From Massospora cicadina (taxonomy: Eukaryota > Entomophthoromycota > Entomophthoromycetes > Entomophthorales > Entomophthoraceae), in the NCBI GenBank assembly GCA_022478985.1, contig JAKSZP010000180.1, forward strand, positions 62,001-126,000: a stretch of DNA of 64,000 bases. Direction: 5' to 3'. The stretch's first letter is position 1, and each line of letters opens with the position of its first letter. The position numbers and the translations under genes were made by a program. Shown here piece by piece: positions 60,061 to 64,000 of the stretch. The notes below the pieces were generated by a model. That model made no database searches. It was not told the DNA's origin and saw only the letters and a program-made list of their open reading frames with translations.

Positions 60061-60748
60061 TACAATACTTCATTTTATCATATTTTGAAGATTTTATTGG
60101 TCAATGTATGCTGAATTTACTGTTTGCCATCTTAGTAATTTATTTTATTTAGATTTGGTTGCTTTTATTTGTTATTCTATGGTAAATTTATTGAATGTTA
60201 TCTAAAATAATACATCTTATCAAAAATAGATGAGTTTATTGGTCAAATTATGCAAAACTGATAGCTATCTATATTGATTTAAGCTCATCCTGCTATGATC
60301 TCATACTGCCTGAATTTTGAACATACCCCAGTTATAGGAAATATATCATAAGTAATTGTGCTAGGATTTTAACAATTGACAATTTAAAGTTTAAGTTTAG
60401 AGCAAAAGCTGAGCTGATTATGCTAAAAGAGGTATAAATAAAAAGTTGATTCAAAGCTATTGCTTCACTAATGCCGGAATTAAGTTTATCCAGAGTTGTA
60501 TTAGTTCCACAAGTATCCACCGCTTTCAAGTCCATTTTCTACTTACTAAATTAATGGGCAGATACTTGACCAATACTTACAAAAGTAAAATGTGACCTAA
60601 GTTGGAGCATCCTCTAATTTTAAAGAAGATGATCATCCAAATTGGTCCAGTATTTTTCAGAGTTATGCGTGAAAAAACATAGAAAAAAACATACATATAT
60701 ATACAGGTCAAATTGGTAACCTTCTCCTTTTTCTAAATTCAGTTAAAA

Positions 60749-61962
60749 ATGGAGAGGGTTGGGGCAAATAACCCTTGCAACCTCCCCACTGCCTCTGAAC
60801 CTCAGCTGTATGCTTTAGCTCAGCAGCTAGCCCATGTACTGTCTCGAATTGAATCACTTGAACAGCACACATACCAAGACTCTCATGAGGCTGCTCCAGT
60901 TATTGACAAACCTCCATCCAGAGATAAATTTACCCCAGGGGAGGGTAGCATCACCTCATTCCTCTTCATATATGAGGCTGTTTTGAAAGGGACCATCAAT
61001 CCCCAAAAAGTAAAGCACATCCTCCCCTGCCTCAGCTATTTCACCCAAGAGGTGATGGTACCTTACATGCCCACCCTTAAAACTTGAGACAAGGTAAAAA
61101 ATGCGCTAATTGAGGAATTTGGCTCTATGAAGAGCTTGCATAGGAAGAAACAGGCGTTTATGTTCCTAAGCCTAAAGGAGGGGAATAAGTTGCCAACTTT
61201 GTTGACCATTTAGAAAGTGCAGCCTTGCCTCTCCTGCTCACCAAAATGCTACCTCTTGATGAAGCTGTTGCTGCCATCTTAACTGGTTTAGCTTCTCACA
61301 TCTTTAGCATGGCATATCATCTCTGTCAAGCGCCATTTTAGACATGTCTGCGACATAAAAGAGGCTCTATTAGAGGTTGTAGGTTTCCATAACGCTGAGA
61401 CTGCTCAAGGGAATGAGTTGAACCCTCAAGTATTACCTATTGAGGAACTTCCACCATATACCAAATGAGGGAGTCCATGATGATCCCTAGGGGTTCCCCT
61501 ATGCTGGTTTCTACTCTGAGCCCAGCACCTGCAGTGCAGCTCAAACCTGATCTTATTTCACCCAGCCAACCTGAGGTTCCTAAGTTGCCTCTCCAAGTGG
61601 TTCCAAAGCCTGCTCCCAAGCCTAAACCCCTCTCTCAGGTGACAATCGCTACCACCAACAATGAGTTTAAGGACCAGGTTGCTAAAACTAAACAAACTGA
61701 GTCCCTAAGGCTCACTACCGCTGATCAATCTAAAGCTGGTGTAGTTAAAGCATCCACCTTTACAACGCTATCTCCTCCAGCAAACTCTACTCTGAAACCT
61801 GTAGCCATGAAGCAGCCTAAAACCCCTACTTGGAAGGTCAAAAATCGAGCTGTGACCATTCCAACGCCTCCCCAAAAGTTAATAAGGTGGAGAAGCAATC
61901 CTAGGACCTATCCTGCCATAAGGGAAGCCCTGAACCTACCTCACACTCTATGGGCTCCCTAA
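60749..61962 (+). pseudogene. Element F gag (broken)
   Basis: The ATG at 60749 opens a 112-codon block with a short helical segment (QLYALAQQLAHVLSRIESLE). A stop follows and then a capsid-like region (about 61090-61440), with KVKNALIEEFGSMKSLHRKK recalling element E. A Pro and Lys-rich tail (61465-61962) follows in another frame. No CCHC knuckle found. Confidence 0.72.
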
Positions 61963-62259
61963 CATGCATTTATAACCTCTCCTATGATGAATCTGAAGGG
62001 GGTTGTGAAGATGTGGGTCATTATGTTTTAGGAGCTCTAGGTGAAGTGGAGATACCTGATATACTGAACTCTGATAAAGTGAACATGGCTAGGATCCCCC
62101 GCCAAACCTATCTCCGCCAAGTGTTGTGAGGTTTTGAGGTCATTGAAACTGCCAGTGACGCTGACCAGTTTATTGCCACCTTGATCCGCCCAGATCAGTA
62201 TGTTCATACCCTGCAGTCTATCCAGTAAAAATACCCTGAAACTGCCAAACGAATTGCCT

Positions 62260-64000
62260 CTATTTTATGTTTAAAGGAGGTCCTCGCTCTTTCCCTCAAC
62301 TTGGGTGGAACCTTAACCAAAATGGAGGTTGTTGTCAATGGAGTTCAGTTAGGGTTATAATTGACATTGGGTCCCCAGTAAACGTTGTGCCATCAAAACT
62401 CATTAATAAAATTAAACTGGCCACTGACCTCAATTACAATCAAGAATTTGGGAATGCAGGGCCAAACAGCAACTGCGCCATTATAGCGTACTCTTCTTTG
62501 TCCATCCGTTTTTGAAAGCTCATCTTATCATCTCCACCGGTGGCCCTAACTAACAATACCTATGATCTACTCATTGGTACCTATATTATGCTCTAGTATG
62601 AAGGGATCATTAACTTGAAGCAGGGTTATCTCTCCCTGTTTAACTACAAGGTTCCCTTAATTTTTACCAATGAGGAGCTTAATAAAATGGATTATGTTTG
62701 CACAGTTAATTATCCCTCTTCCGCTTTATCCCTACATTATATCACAGCAGGGCGACATACAAAAATGTTGCCTCAATTAGTGGACACCATAGAGGGTATT
62801 CCTTTCTACGCTTCTGAAGAAATGGTAATCAAGGCTTGTGAACAAAGGGTAGTTGACACTAAGATTACCATGCAAATCCCACACAACTGCTTACTGCATC
62901 TAATTAGCATTGACGGAATTGGTCCTTTAGAGCCCAGAGTTTTGCCAGGTGTGCTAGACCCTTCCTATCAGCGACCTATCAACCTTCTTTTAGGGAATCT
63001 CACCAAGAAGATATAGTTGTGAAAAAACATCAGGAGATCAGAAGAGGCATGTTGATTCCCCTTGAGGAAATAAAGCAAGTTCACTGTATTGGGTCTATGG
63101 CGGATTTGGGCTTACCCGCCAACCAGTCTTTATGTACTCTACCTTCCGTTCATATCTCCAAAGAACTAATTCCAGCTGAGCTGGATAAAGCCCACACCCA
63201 GCTCGAGGCCTACAGTGACGTTTTCTCTAAATCTGAAACTAACTATGGGCACATGAAGAGTTGGACTTATACCATTGATGTTGGTGATGCTCAGCGTATC
63301 TGCTCCAAAACCTACCACAAATCAAAAGTTGAGGAGCTACAGATGCGGGCGGAGCTCAAACAGCTGCTGGACGCTAGGTTGTTGCTGCCTTCCTAAAGCC
63401 CTTGGTTGTCCCCGCTCCTATTAATAAGAAGAAAAATGGATGTTACCAGGTAGTGATGGGCTACTGTAAGCGAAACAACCTCACCAAGAAGGACAGCTAC
63501 CCTATTCCCCACATTGATGATGCTCTGGCCTAACTCTCTGGGTCTAAATTCTTCTCCGCCATGGACTTGGCTAGTGGGTATTGGCAGATAGACCTTTCTT
63601 CCACAGGACCAGGAGAAGTGCACCCTTATCTGCAGCAAGGGTTTGTTCCAACTCGCTCAGCTACCTCAGGGGTTTTGTAATGCGCCTGCTACTTTTCAGC
63701 GGGATTATGGATCACATTATTCAGAACCTTAAGCTAAGCTGTGTGATCTTCTACCTTGATTACATCACCATCTTCTCCAAGATGTATAAAGAGCATCTCA
63801 CGCACTTAAAGGAGGTGTTTCAACACTTGCGGGCATCTAACATCAAACTAAAGCCCTCTAGGTGTACTTTTTTCCAGAAGAAGCTGAATTTTCTCAGTCA
63901 CGCCATCTCAAAAGATGGGACACAACCTATAAAAGTTAAGATCAAAACAATATCCAGGATGCCAGCTCTAAAACCCTACATGACTTCCTATTATTCTTGG
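62260..64000 (+). pseudogene. Element F pol: protease and RT (broken, truncated by window end)
   Basis: The protease active site reads IIDIGSPVNVVPSKL at about 62.35 kb, DIG in place of D[ST]G. The linker ORFs are 62615-63016 and 63019-63396. RT follows with stops: NAPATFQR at about 63685, and the catalytic motif reads YLDY instead of YLDD at about 63754. The sequence continues past the window. Confidence 0.82.

Larger units (their letters stand above)
59227..64000 (+). mobile_element. Element F: plus-strand Ty3/Gypsy element, 5' part only, runs off the window
   Basis: After the primer-binding site comes a long AT-rich leader (59.25-60.74 kb) with a foldback repeat and a tRNA-like segment, then gag from 60749, protease at about 62.35 kb and RT from about 63.3 kb to the window end. 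The protease-RT linker matches that of element E. The 3' part and 3' LTR lie beyond 64000. Stops in gag and pol show it is inactive. Confidence 0.85.

Noticed and set aside
1..64000. CRISPR arrays, rRNA genes, bacterial operons, phage modules
   Set aside because: No regularly spaced repeats, no rRNA-like sequence, and all recognisable coding content is eukaryotic retroelement or an intron-containing gene.

Overview
This window is eukaryotic and almost certainly fungal. It contains one intact, intron-rich housekeeping gene, a SCY1/SCYL2-type pseudokinase with mostly 33-44 nt introns, embedded in about 55 kb of retrotransposon. The mobile elements are Ty3/Gypsy LTR elements, some of them chromoviruses with a C-terminal chromodomain, plus one LINE with an apurinic endonuclease, a CCHC ORF1 and a poly-A tail. 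A large repeat-rich genome such as that of a rust or related basidiomycete would fit. The sequence itself does not fix the species.

Left half (about 4.6-38.2 kb): I read this as one nested stack. The outermost layer is an old minus-strand Gypsy element, A, with diverged LTRs at 4610-5996 and 36788-38161. Two elements sit inside it. Plus-strand Gypsy element B (6066-21737, LTRs about 1160 bp) is split in its integrase by minus-strand chromovirus C (11168-17608, LTRs about 675 bp, TSD CATAA). C is itself split in its integrase by a solo LTR of family D (12916-13775, TSD TAACT). The second insertion in A is minus-strand Gypsy element E (21839-32107, LTRs about 760 bp, TSD GAGGC), which carries another solo LTR of family D (23560-24454, TSD ATTTG). 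All coding regions here are broken by stops and frameshifts.

Middle (about 38.2-54.9 kb): unrecognised AT-rich sequence leads to a complete family D chromovirus (41428-53532, plus strand). Its 5' LTR is interrupted by a 6.1 kb LINE (41489-47563, 17 bp TSD). The two LTRs of D are flanked by different 5 bp sequences, and a 423-424 bp block is present on both outer sides (41005-41427 and 53533-53956). This is the footprint expected if two D insertions about 0.4 kb apart recombined unequally.

Right end: SCY1 (54916-58040, minus) has ten exons that join into one uninterrupted 731-codon frame. After it comes the 5' part of a Gypsy element F (plus strand) of the same clade as E. Its leader contains a 93 bp inverted repeat and a tRNA-like segment, and its gag and pol run off the window end.

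The most unusual signals are the recombination footprint around D, three independent insertions clustered in the integrase zinc-binding region of their hosts, chromovirus pol frames that end inside the 3' LTR, an extra long ORF between primer-binding site and gag in E, and LTR divergences that appear to contradict nesting order. All identities are from reading by eye; no alignment or database search was run.
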